Source: an uncultured Candidatus Nemicrothrix sp.
GTDB taxonomy: Bacteria > Actinomycetota > Acidimicrobiia > Acidimicrobiales > Acidimicrobilacustridaceae
Direction: 5' to 3'
Assembly (NCBI GenBank): GCA_903827085.1
Contig: CAIKHC010000112.1
Span: 1 to 18,848 of the forward strand
Length of the DNA: 18,848 nt
Below the pieces are notes generated by a model, which did not search any database, was not told where the DNA came from, and worked only from the letters and a program-made list of their open reading frames with translations. Both the position numbers and the translations under genes were made by a program. Shown in pieces: positions 11,502-18,846 of the stretch (position 1 is its first letter; each line of letters starts with the position of its first letter).

Positions 11502-14345
11502 ATGGCCGGTCCCCTCGTCATCGTCGAGTCGCCCACGAAGGCGAAGAAGATCACCGAATTCCTCCGCGGCGAGGACACCGGTGGCGCTTCGCCGACCGTT
11601 ATCGCGTCTGTTGGCCACATCCGAGATCTCGTTTCCAAAGCGAAAGAGCTTCCCGAGGGCAAACAGAAGGAGTGGTGGTCGTACCTGGGTATTGATCCCG
11701 ATGACGACTTCAAGCCCTATTACAAGGTGTACGACAAGAAGAAGGACACAGTTGCTGAACTTCGTCGTGCACTGAAGAACGCCGATGCGCTCTATCTCGC
11801 AACCGATGAGGATCGCGAAGGTGAAGCCATCGCGTGGCATCTGTTGCAGGTCTTGAAGCCGCCGAAGGACATGCCGGTGTATCGCATGGTGTTCCATGAG
11901 ATCACTGCGCCCGCAATCCGTGAAGCGTTTGCCAATCCGCGTGAACTCGATCAGTTGCTTGTCGATGCTCAAGAAACGCGTCGACTTCTTGATCGCCTTG
12001 CTGGCTACGACCTTTCACAGGTTTTGTGGAAGAAGGTCAACCGCGGGTTGTCGGCTGGTCGAGTGCAGAGCGTTGCCACGCGTCTTGTTGTGGAACGCGA
12101 ACGCGAGATCATGGCGTTCGTTTCTGCCGACTGGTGGGACATCAAGGGTGTCTTCGCTGCGTCATCGGAACCGATTCCATTCGGGGCCAAGCTCATTGCA
12201 CTCGACGGCATGCGCGTTGCAACCGGAAGCGATTTCAATGACGACGGCGCGCTGACTCGCGACGACCGCATCATCCTCAATGAAGAAACAGTTCGTGCGC
12301 TCGCTGCCGAACTGCAGACGTCACCGTTCTCTGTTCGCAGTGTTGAATCCAAGCCCTATCGCAAGCGCCCGTTTGCTCCGTTCACCACCTCAACGTTGCA
12401 GCAGGTAGCGGGTCGTCGTCTCAAGGTGTCGGCCAAGCAGGTCATGTCGATGGCCCAGAGCCTGTATCAGCAGGGCTACATCACGTACATGCGAACCGAT
12501 TCATCGAATCTCTCTGCCGCAGCAGTTGCCGCCGCCAAGCACGAGATCACCGAGCGCTACGGCGCGTCGGCGATTGAAGGCAAGCCGCGCACGTGGGGCA
12601 AGAAGGCTGCGAACGCTCAAGAAGCGCACGAAGCGATTCGTCCGGCTGGCGATCGTTTCCGTCGTCCTGAAGAAGTTCGCAACGAAGTTCCGCCTGGCGA
12701 AGCTCGCCTTTACGAAATCATTTGGCAGCGCACTGTTGCGTCGCAGATGATCGACGCCATTGGCGAGACCGTCACTGTTCGACTCGGTTCGCTTACTGCA
12801 AGCGGCCGCGATGCTGAGTTCTCTGCGGCGGGCACGGTCATTACTGAACGCGGCTGGATGCAGGTCGAAGACTGGCGTACCGAAGACACCGATTCGGAAA
12901 ACGATGACGACACCGAACGTCGACTTCCGCAGTTGAAGGTCGGCGATGGTCTCGATGCAACCGAGATCACACCGGAAGGTCACGCCACCAAACCGCCGGC
13001 GCGTTTCACTGAAGCCTCGCTTGTCGGAAAGATGGAAGAACTCGGCGTTGGCCGTCCCTCTACCTATGCCTCGATTATGGAAACCATCCAGGGCCGTGGC
13101 TATGTCTGGAAGAAGGGTTCTGCACTCGTCCCGAGTTGGAATGCATTCGCAGTGACAACGCTTCTCGAACAGCATTTCGCTGAACTCGTTGATTACGACT
13201 TCACCGCAAATCTTGAAGCAATTCTCGATCGAATTTCCAACGGCGAAGCGAACAGTGTTGAAACGCTTGCCGAGTTTTATTTCGGACCAATGGTTGATGG
13301 GCAACGCAAGGACGGTCTGCGTGATCTCGTCACCGAACGTCTTCCGGAAATCGATGCAGCTGCGATCAACACGTTCTTGTTGGGTGACGATCACAATGGA
13401 ATGCCCGTCATCGCGAAGCCTGGAAAGTTCGGGCCCTATGTGCAGCGCGGCGACGACACAGCGTCGGTGCCCGAGAACTTGCCACCCGCTGATCTCACGG
13501 TTGCGGTTGCGCTCGAACTGCTGGCCATGCCAAAGGGCGGCAAGCCCATCGGAGAAGATCCTGAAACTGGTCTCACCGTTTTCGTGATGAGCGGAAAGTT
13601 CGGTCCCTATGTCCAACTGGGTGAATTGACCGACGACAAAGACGTAAAGCCGAAGACGTCGTCACTTTTCAAGGACATGGATCCCTACGAAGTGACACTT
13701 GAGACGGCACTGCAGTTGCTCTCTCTGCCTCGTGATCTCGGATCAGAGCCCGAATCCGGCGCCGTATTCACCGCTCGGAATGGCCCCCATGGCCCATATC
13801 TGACGAAGGAAGTCGGCGGTGTGGAAAAGCCTGAAACCCGCCAGCTCGACAACGAGGAGCAACTCCTTACGGTGAGCCTTCGCGACGCTCTCGCCATGTT
13901 CGCCGAACCGAAAAAGTTTGGAAAGAAATCGCCGAAGCCTCCGTTGGCCGATCTGGGCATCGACCCCGCTTCGGGCCGACCCATGTTGATCAAGGACGGA
14001 AAGTTCGGCCCTTACGTGACCGATGGCGAAACCAACGCCTCACTTCGAGTCGGCGATGTCCCCGAAACACTGAGTCCCGAGCGCGGAGCAGAGCTTCTTC
14101 AGGATCGGCGTGTCTACATCGCCGAAAACGGTGGGCCGTTGGCGAAGAAGGCGGCCAAGAAGTCCGTGAAGAAGGCCGCGAAAAAGAAGGCCACGGCGAA
14201 GAAGAGCGCCAAATCCCGAGCCCAGAAGCCCGATCTCATGACCGCTCGAACGGTGGGGGCGGGGCAGTCGAAGGCAGCGCAGAAGGCGGCGAAGCGGCCC
14301 AACGTCGTGAAGTCCGACTCACAGATCCTCGATACCGAACGCTGA
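11502..14345 (+). CDS. topA: DNA topoisomerase I (type IA)
   Basis: A 947-residue enzyme that relaxes negative supercoils. The TOPRIM domain starts at once (LVIVESPTKAKKI, with E9) and carries the metal triad region TDEDREGEA (D102, D104, E106). The active-site tyrosine is Y329 in GYITYMRTDSSNLS. Further hallmarks are LSAGRVQSVATRLV (183-195), QEAHEAIRP and GVGRPSTYASIM. The C-terminal third has four repeats centred on G[KP]xGPY at about residues 641, 698, 761 and 833, then a Lys/Ala-rich tail (about 883-911) for DNA binding. There is no zinc-finger cysteine cluster, as in other actinobacterial TopA. ATG 11502 is chosen over ATG 11445 because the family begins just before LVIVES and the TTGACA promoter lies between the two. 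It is divergent from the cupin operon; the MFS-tmk-holB series follows. Confidence 0.97.
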   Translation: MAGPLVIVESPTKAKKITEFLRGEDTGGASPTVIASVGHIRDLVSKAKELPEGKQKEWWSYLGIDPDDDFKPYYKVYDKKKDTVAELRRALKNADALYLATDEDREGEAIAWHLLQVLKPPKDMPVYRMVFHEITAPAIREAFANPRELDQLLVDAQETRRLLDRLAGYDLSQVLWKKVNRGLSAGRVQSVATRLVVEREREIMAFVSADWWDIKGVFAASSEPIPFGAKLIALDGMRVATGSDFNDDGALTRDDRIILNEETVRALAAELQTSPFSVRSVESKPYRKRPFAPFTTSTLQQVAGRRLKVSAKQVMSMAQSLYQQGYITYMRTDSSNLSAAAVAAAKHEITERYGASAIEGKPRTWGKKAANAQEAHEAIRPAGDRFRRPEEVRNEVPPGEARLYEIIWQRTVASQMIDAIGETVTVRLGSLTASGRDAEFSAAGTVITERGWMQVEDWRTEDTDSENDDDTERRLPQLKVGDGLDATEITPEGHATKPPARFTEASLVGKMEELGVGRPSTYASIMETIQGRGYVWKKGSALVPSWNAFAVTTLLEQHFAELVDYDFTANLEAILDRISNGEANSVETLAEFYFGPMVDGQRKDGLRDLVTERLPEIDAAAINTFLLGDDHNGMPVIAKPGKFGPYVQRGDDTASVPENLPPADLTVAVALELLAMPKGGKPIGEDPETGLTVFVMSGKFGPYVQLGELTDDKDVKPKTSSLFKDMDPYEVTLETALQLLSLPRDLGSEPESGAVFTARNGPHGPYLTKEVGGVEKPETRQLDNEEQLLTVSLRDALAMFAEPKKFGKKSPKPPLADLGIDPASGRPMLIKDGKFGPYVTDGETNASLRVGDVPETLSPERGAELLQDRRVYIAENGGPLAKKAAKKSVKKAAKKKATAKKSAKSRAQKPDLMTARTVGAGQSKAAQKAAKRPNVVKSDSQILDTER

Positions 14346-14366
14346 CCCTGTTCGGGGAGGTGCTCA

Positions 14367-14393
14367 GAGCCAAGGAGGACCTCTCCTAGGCTC
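14367..14393. repeat. imperfect inverted repeat between topA and the MFS gene
   Basis: GAGCC-A-AGGAG (14367-14377) pairs with CTCCT-A-GGCTC (14383-14393): ten pairs and one A:A mismatch around a GACCT loop. No T-run follows, so it is a poor intrinsic terminator for topA. Its right arm contains the proposed -10 of the MFS gene and its left arm an AAGGAGG that is too far (about 20 bases) from the ATG to act as a ribosome site. Confidence 0.5.
14387..14392 (+). promoter_or_regulatory. -10 hexamer TAGGCT for the MFS-tmk-holB operon
   Basis: TAGGCT (TANNNT) is followed by six bases (CAGTAC) and ATG 14399, the leaderless geometry. No convincing -35 lies 17-18 bases upstream. Confidence 0.4.
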
Positions 14394-14398
14394 AGTAC

Positions 14399-16078
14399 AT
14401 GGCTGTGCCTCGCCCCGGACCTCGGGACGACGCCGATCCCCCCGAGGATGCAACGCCCGTCGAGGCCATTGGCCCCGACGCTGACGCGACCATCCCGGGC
14501 TGGACACGGGCATCGCTTTTCGGCGAAGACACCGAAACCATTTTCACGAAGGACCCCTCGGATCGTCCGGGGTTCCATGTGCGGCTCTTCGGCAGCCATG
14601 AGTTCTTCCGGCTCTGGCTTGTGCAGGTCGTATCGGCCACCGGCGACTGGCTCGGCTTCTCGGCGATCATCCTTTTGGCCGCGACCATCGGCGGTGGCGC
14701 GGGCGCCGGTGCGATCTCGCTGGTGATGGCGGCACGCATTGTGCCGGGCTTCTTCTTTGGACCTCTTGCAGGTGTGCTTGTCGATCGGTGGGACCGCAAG
14801 AAAGTCATGGTCTCTTGCGATCTCGGTCGCGCCCTCGTGATGGTGATGCTTCCGTTCGTGAGCGACGTCATCGGCCTTGTACTCGCGTCGCTTGTGCTTG
14901 AAGTGCTCACGCTGTTGTGGGGACCAGCAAAGGATTCAGAAGTTCCAAACCTTGTTCCTCGCGAACATCTCACAACCGCGAATTCACTCTCACTTGCTGC
15001 TGCCTACGGAACCTTCCCGTTCGCCGCATTGCTGTTTGCATTGCTGGCTGGTTTGTCAGTGTGGATCGGAAACATTCCTGGTCTGGGATGGCTCGAGACC
15101 AATCAGATGGCCTTCGCGTTTTATGTCGATGCCATGACCTTTTTGTTCTCTGCGTGGATGATCAGCCGCTTGGCATTGCCAAAGCGCGAACGACGCGTGA
15201 AGTCCACGGCTGATGATGAACGTCGTGTCGACATAAAGGCCACTCTCGAAGAACTCCGCGAGGGCTGGAACGAAATCTGGAAGAACCACACCGTTCGCGC
15301 AGTGAACTTGGGTCTTGCGACCGGTCTCATCGGTGGCGGCATGCTCATCCCACTCGGTGCGGTGTTTTCGACCGAAGTTCTCGATGCTGGCGCTGCTGGC
15401 TATGGATTGTTCACCACGTCACTTGGTTTCGGCGTTGCCATCGGCGTGGTTGGTGTGTCGGTGTTCCAAAAGCGATTGCCACAAACCACCACCTTCACCG
15501 CTGCGTTGTTCGCTGCTGGCATCTCGTTGTTCTGTGCAGCCTCTTCTTCTTCATTGTGGGCTGCAGTGCTTTTTGTTGGTCTGATGGGTATTGCCGTCGG
15601 TCCCGTGTATGTACTCGGCTTCGCAATGCTGCAACAGGAAGTCGCCGACGATCTCCGTGGACGCGTGTTCAGTTCGCTGAACACGCTGGTTCGTATGTGC
15701 GTGCTCATTGCAATGGTTGCTGGTCCACTACTTGCAGCAATTCTTGGACGTATGGCATCAACGTTGATTAATAATCGCATCGACGTTGCTGGAAAAACGG
15801 TGGAACTCCCAGGCGTTCGACTCGCGCTGTGGCTTGCTGCACTGATCATTATCGCCGCAGGTTTCGTAGCAGGCGCTTCGTTGCGCGCAGGACAACGCGT
15901 GAAGCGTGCTGGTGAATCAGACCACCCGTCGCGGCCCAATCCTCCGGATCCTCAAGCTTTGGATTTCACGCCGATTGATCTTCGACCGGCTGGTCCCATC
16001 CCTGAACCTCACCCAGATGACGTTGGATCTGAAGGTCCTACGTTCATTCCGCCGCCGCCGTTTGGAGATCCGTCATGA
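14399..16078 (+). CDS. MFS permease translationally coupled to thymidylate kinase
   Basis: 559 residues. The N-terminal 60 residues are acidic/Pro-rich and cytoplasmic (PRPGPRDDADPPEDATP). About 12 hydrophobic segments follow from residue 72 (FRLWLVQVVSATGDWLGFSA, a common opening for MFS_3/EntS-like exporters). Motif A GVLVDRWDRKKVM is at 125-137, and a charged central loop (LPKRERRVKSTADDERR) separates the halves. The C-terminal 60 residues are Pro-rich and soluble (PNPPDPQALDFTPIDLRP). Substrate is unknown. It is unlikely to be a sugar-specific carrier and looks more like the drug/siderophore-exporter-type MFS_3 group. The stop overlaps the tmk start as ATGA. In Streptomyces an MFS-like membrane part and thymidylate kinase are, as I recall, one fused protein (SCO3542), supporting a shared function or complex. 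Confidence 0.88.
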   Translation: MAVPRPGPRDDADPPEDATPVEAIGPDADATIPGWTRASLFGEDTETIFTKDPSDRPGFHVRLFGSHEFFRLWLVQVVSATGDWLGFSAIILLAATIGGGAGAGAISLVMAARIVPGFFFGPLAGVLVDRWDRKKVMVSCDLGRALVMVMLPFVSDVIGLVLASLVLEVLTLLWGPAKDSEVPNLVPREHLTTANSLSLAAAYGTFPFAALLFALLAGLSVWIGNIPGLGWLETNQMAFAFYVDAMTFLFSAWMISRLALPKRERRVKSTADDERRVDIKATLEELREGWNEIWKNHTVRAVNLGLATGLIGGGMLIPLGAVFSTEVLDAGAAGYGLFTTSLGFGVAIGVVGVSVFQKRLPQTTTFTAALFAAGISLFCAASSSSLWAAVLFVGLMGIAVGPVYVLGFAMLQQEVADDLRGRVFSSLNTLVRMCVLIAMVAGPLLAAILGRMASTLINNRIDVAGKTVELPGVRLALWLAALIIIAAGFVAGASLRAGQRVKRAGESDHPSRPNPPDPQALDFTPIDLRPAGPIPEPHPDDVGSEGPTFIPPPPFGDPS

Positions 16079-16686
16079 CTCGCGGAATGTTTATTGCTTT
16101 CGAAGGTGGCGAAGCTTGCGGAAAGTCCACGCAATCAGCGCGCTTGGCCGATGCACTTGATGCCGTTCTCACGCGCGAACCGGGTGGAACGGTGATCGGC
16201 GCGCAATTGCGAGCAGTACTTCTTGATCCGCAGACGATCGATCTTTCTGACCGCGCTGAAGCACTGCTGATGGCTGCTGACCGCGCCCAACACGTTGCCG
16301 AAGTGGTTGAACCTGCTTTGGCCGCAGGTCGACATGTGGTCACTGATCGGTTCGCGGGGTCGTCAATCGCCTACCAGGGCCACGGCCGCGGATTGCCGGT
16401 CAACGAGATTCGCGATCTCTCTCTGTGGGCAACCGGCGGTGTGTGGCCTGACCTGATCATCCTGTTGGACGTTCCCGAGGCCGAAGCCGATCGTCGACTC
16501 GGTGCGGCTCGAGATCGTATGGAAGCTGAACCGGCAGCGTTTCATGCTGCGGTACTCGAGGGCTTCCGAGCGCAGGCCGCAGCCGAACCCGATCGCTGGG
16601 TTGTCATTGATGGCACGCCGTCGATCGATGAGGTGTCAGCGGCAGTGTCCGCCGCGGTCGCTGAGCGGCTACAACTGCTTCTGTGA
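16075..16686 (+). CDS. tmk: thymidylate kinase (dTMP kinase)
   Basis: A 203-residue cytosolic enzyme phosphorylating dTMP to dTDP with ATP, the last dedicated step towards dTTP. The P-loop is FEGGEACGKST (9-19), followed by TREPGGTVIG (33-42) for dTMP binding, the DRF motif DRFAGSSIAYQG (91-102), and a lid RRLGAARDRME (140-150). The lid carries several Arg residues while the P-loop x-positions are acidic/neutral (GEACG). The family's usual GxDGxGKS is here GGEACGKS, Glu in place of Asp. The length is standard. The start overlaps the MFS stop by 4 bases and its own stop overlaps the holB start by 4 bases (GTGA), so the three are translated as a coupled unit. Confidence 0.96.
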   Translation: MTRGMFIAFEGGEACGKSTQSARLADALDAVLTREPGGTVIGAQLRAVLLDPQTIDLSDRAEALLMAADRAQHVAEVVEPALAAGRHVVTDRFAGSSIAYQGHGRGLPVNEIRDLSLWATGGVWPDLIILLDVPEAEADRRLGAARDRMEAEPAAFHAAVLEGFRAQAAAEPDRWVVIDGTPSIDEVSAAVSAAVAERLQLLL

Positions 16687-17774
16687 CATCACGCACCGAC
16701 TACCCGCCGCTGTCGGCGGAACTTGCTGGAATCGAACTCTGGTCCAATGTCGTTGGCCAGGACGACGCTGTTGGCGAATTGCGCGCCGCGGTCGATGCGC
16801 CGGTGCATGCCTATTTGTTGGTTGGCCCACGCGGTAGCGGCAAACGCGAGTTGGCGCGTGCATTTGCTGCAGCGCTCGTGAGCCGCGATCGAACCGGCGA
16901 TGACGCTGTCCGCCAGGCGCGCATGGCACTTACGCAGAATCACTCTGACATCACCGAGTTCGAACGAGTGGGCGCATCAATTTCTGCCGAACAGGCCGAC
17001 ACAATCATCGCGACAGCAGCCCGTTCGTCAATCGAGAACGGGCCGAAAGTGCTGATTCTCGACGAGTTCCATCTCGTCACCACTGCAGCACCGAAGCTGC
17101 TCAAGACAATCGAAGAGCCACCCGATCGCACCGTGTTTGTTGTTCTTGCCGACGATGTTCCAAATGATCTCGTCACCATTGCGAGCCGTTGCGTGCGCAT
17201 CGACCTTGCGACGATTACCGACGAACTCATTAGTGAGCGACTGATTGCTGAAGGTGTTGCGCCCGAACGCGCTGCTGATGCGGCCGCTGCCGCAGTTGGT
17301 GATCTTGGCCGTGCGCGACTGTTGGCAACTGATGATCGACTCGCGTTGCGACGCGCAGCATGGCGCGCAGTTCCCGATCGTCTCGACGGCACTGGTGCAC
17401 GCGCCATCGAAACCGCCGACGACTTATTGGCCATGATCGACGATGCAATGACACCGCTGACCGACGCACACGCTGCAGAAGTCGCCGAGTTCGCTGAACT
17501 CGTGGCGGCTCGTGGTGAACGTGGTTCGGGTCGCAAGCAGTTTGAGGATCGACACAAGCGAGAAGTCCGCCGCTATCGAACCGACGAGATCAGGGCCGGA
17601 CTCACTGAATTGTCTCGTCGTTACCGCGACGACCTTGCCGCTTCGCCTCGCCCCGCCGATGTGGCTGCATCAATCGATGACATTGCTGAACTCGCCAGCA
17701 ACCTCGTGAGAAATCCGAACGAACGCCTGCAGTTAGTGGCGCTCTTTTCGAAACTGGGCCGCCCCCGTCGCTGA
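16683..17774 (+). CDS. holB: DNA polymerase III delta-prime subunit, zinc-less
   Basis: A 363-residue clamp-loader AAA+ protein that helps load the beta sliding clamp. GQDDAVGELRAAV (25-37) is the usual lead-in. Walker A is GPRGSGKR (48-55), keeping Lys54 but with Arg instead of Ser/Thr. Walker B is VLILDEFH (123-130), then LLKTIEEPP (139-147) and the SRC motif (168-170), diagnostic of clamp-loader subunits. Delta-prime normally has a four-cysteine zinc module between Walker A and B; that region here (about 66-92) has no cysteine, and the only Cys I find in the protein is C170 of SRC. The C-terminal half is Ala/Asp/Glu/Arg-rich helical, consistent with the collar. Start GTG 16683 overlaps the tmk stop. 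Position after tmk matches holB loci generally. A gamma/tau (dnaX) identity is unlikely given the short C-terminus and degenerate Walker A. Confidence 0.9.
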   Translation: MTSRTDYPPLSAELAGIELWSNVVGQDDAVGELRAAVDAPVHAYLLVGPRGSGKRELARAFAAALVSRDRTGDDAVRQARMALTQNHSDITEFERVGASISAEQADTIIATAARSSIENGPKVLILDEFHLVTTAAPKLLKTIEEPPDRTVFVVLADDVPNDLVTIASRCVRIDLATITDELISERLIAEGVAPERAADAAAAAVGDLGRARLLATDDRLALRRAAWRAVPDRLDGTGARAIETADDLLAMIDDAMTPLTDAHAAEVAEFAELVAARGERGSGRKQFEDRHKREVRRYRTDEIRAGLTELSRRYRDDLAASPRPADVAASIDDIAELASNLVRNPNERLQLVALFSKLGRPRR

Positions 17775-17833
17775 TTCGCCAACGACATCACGCCGCTGAC
17801 GAGCGCCGAGTGGGTCCGATCGGAGCAGGCGGC

Positions 17834-17839
17834 TAACCT
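17834..17839 (+). promoter_or_regulatory. possible -10 hexamer TAACCT of the tRNA-Thr/sigma operon
   Basis: TAACCT (TANNNT) lies 11 bases before the tRNA 5' end, giving a transcription start near 17846. The -35 position (TGGGTC, 17811-17816) is poor. A perfect 10-bp palindrome TCCGATCGGA (17815-17824) lies in the spacer. Confidence 0.3.
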
Positions 17840-17850
17840 CGGCGCTTCCC

Positions 17851-17923
17851 GCCCGGGTAGCTCAGACGGCAGAGCAGCTCACTCGTAATGAGCAGGTCAG
17901 GAGTTCGATTCTCCTCTCGGGCT
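17851..17923 (+). tRNA. tRNA-Thr (anticodon CGT)
   Basis: A complete 73-base cloverleaf: acceptor GCCCGGG/CTCGGGC (one G:T pair), D-arm GCTC/GAGC, anticodon stem GCTCA/TGAGC with loop CTCGTAA, variable AGGTC, and T-arm AGGAG-TTCGATT-CTCCT. Anticodon CGT at 17884-17886 reads ACG. The discriminator base is T; CCA is not encoded (the next bases are CTG). The sigma-factor ATG begins at 17927, three bases after the mature end. Confidence 0.96.
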
Positions 17924-17926
17924 CTG

Positions 17927-18505
17927 ATGGCCAATCAAGACGCGTTTGCCGAACAGGCAATGGACTACATGCCGCAGCTGTATTCCACCGCGCTGCGAAT
18001 GACGCACAACGCGTCCGACGCCGAGGATCTGGTTCAAGAGACGTACCTGAAGGCGTACAAAGGATTTGCTGGCTTCGAGCAGGGCACCAACCTGCGGGCC
18101 TGGATGTTCCGGATCCTCACCAACACCTACATCAACTCCTATCGGTCGAAGAAGCGCCGGCCCGACGAAACCGAGCTCGATGGCGTCGAGGACTTCTACC
18201 TGTATCGCCGCATGGGTGGTCTGGAAGCCGCTCGCGCCTCCCGCAGCGCCGAAGACGAGCTCATGGACTACTTCACCGATGCTGACGTGCAGGCGGCAGT
18301 CGATGCCCTGCCCGAGTCCTATCGCCTCGCCGTACTCCTTAGCGATGTCGAGGGTTTGTCGTACAAGGAAATCGCTGAGGATCTCGATATCCCGATCGGA
18401 ACCGTGATGAGTCGGCTCCATCGTGGAAGAAAAGCCCTCCAAAAGCAGTTACATGACTTTGCCATCGAGAGGGGACTGGCCGATGCCATCCCCGAGGCCC
18501 CCTGA
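17927..18505 (+). CDS. sigR: ECF sigma factor, SigR/SigH (ECF12) type
   Basis: A 192-residue group 4 sigma factor of the thiol-stress type. Region 2: DQLY-like [33 protein letters not shown] split over 15-48, with [19 protein letters not shown] (53-71) nearly identical to actinobacterial SigR and binding the -10 element. Region 4: [19 protein letters not shown] (128-146) and a helix-turn-helix [20 protein letters not shown] (147-166) for the GGAAT-type -35. The RsrA-like gene follows after 8 bases, as in sigR-rsrA. Start ATG 17927 matches where the family begins, but it lies three bases after tRNA-Thr with no usable Shine-Dalgarno. The frame continues in phase into the tRNA up to ATG 17888, which would add 13 residues. 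No GGAAT-N18-GTT autoregulatory promoter is seen upstream. Confidence 0.92.
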   Translation: MANQDAFAEQAMDYMPQLYSTALRMTHNASDAEDLVQETYLKAYKGFAGFEQGTNLRAWMFRILTNTYINSYRSKKRRPDETELDGVEDFYLYRRMGGLEAARASRSAEDELMDYFTDADVQAAVDALPESYRLAVLLSDVEGLSYKEIAEDLDIPIGTVMSRLHRGRKALQKQLHDFAIERGLADAIPEAP

Positions 18506-18513
18506 GAATCGCC

Positions 18514-18846
18514 ATGACCCACGACCACGACGCCACTCCCGCCATGCCAATTGCCGGGACACCTGACTGCGAACGAGCATTGGCCGAGGTCTACACATTC
18601 CTCGATCAGGAACTCAGTAACGCCCAGCGCAACGAGATCATGGCCCACCTCGATGCCTGCAGCCCCTGTTTCGAGGCCTTTGATTTCGAGGCCGAACTTC
18701 GCATGGTCATCACCACCAGGACCCATTCAGGGGAGTGCCCCGAGACTCTCCGAATCCGGATTGAAGAGAAACTGACCTATCTCCGGATTCAAGGTTCGGG
18801 CGGAATTGGGCCCGACGGTGGCGGAGAGCCTGGCCGCGAGGCCTAG
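18514..18846 (+). CDS. rsrA: zinc-binding anti-sigma factor, RsrA-like (ZAS family)
   Basis: A 110-residue cytosolic protein expected to hold the preceding sigma factor inactive under reducing conditions and release it on thiol oxidation. The ZAS motif is H45-L-D-A-C49-S-P-C52, with an upstream cysteine C19 at the place of RsrA C11 (DCERALAEVYTFLDQEL, RsrA-like 'C…EVYxxLDxEL'). These four would be the zinc ligands. C75 (SGECPETLR) lies near the position of the non-ligand cysteines of RsrA. The C-terminus is Gly-rich (GGIGPDGGGEPGREA). There is no strong ribosome site; the 8-base gap after the sigma stop suggests coupling. The gene ends two bases before the window edge and looks complete. Confidence 0.92.
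   Translation: MTHDHDATPAMPIAGTPDCERALAEVYTFLDQELSNAQRNEIMAHLDACSPCFEAFDFEAELRMVITTRTHSGECPETLRIRIEEKLTYLRIQGSGGIGPDGGGEPGREA

Noticed and set aside
12501..13616. 371-codon open frame on the minus strand inside topA
   Set aside because: It lies entirely antisense to the conserved topA core, shows no recognisable domain and has the His/Arg/Cys-rich composition typical of a shadow of strong codon bias.
16728..16754. SigR-like promoter GGAAT-N19-GTT
   Set aside because: The spacer is 19 rather than 18, it lies inside holB coding sequence with no gene start downstream, so it is most likely chance.
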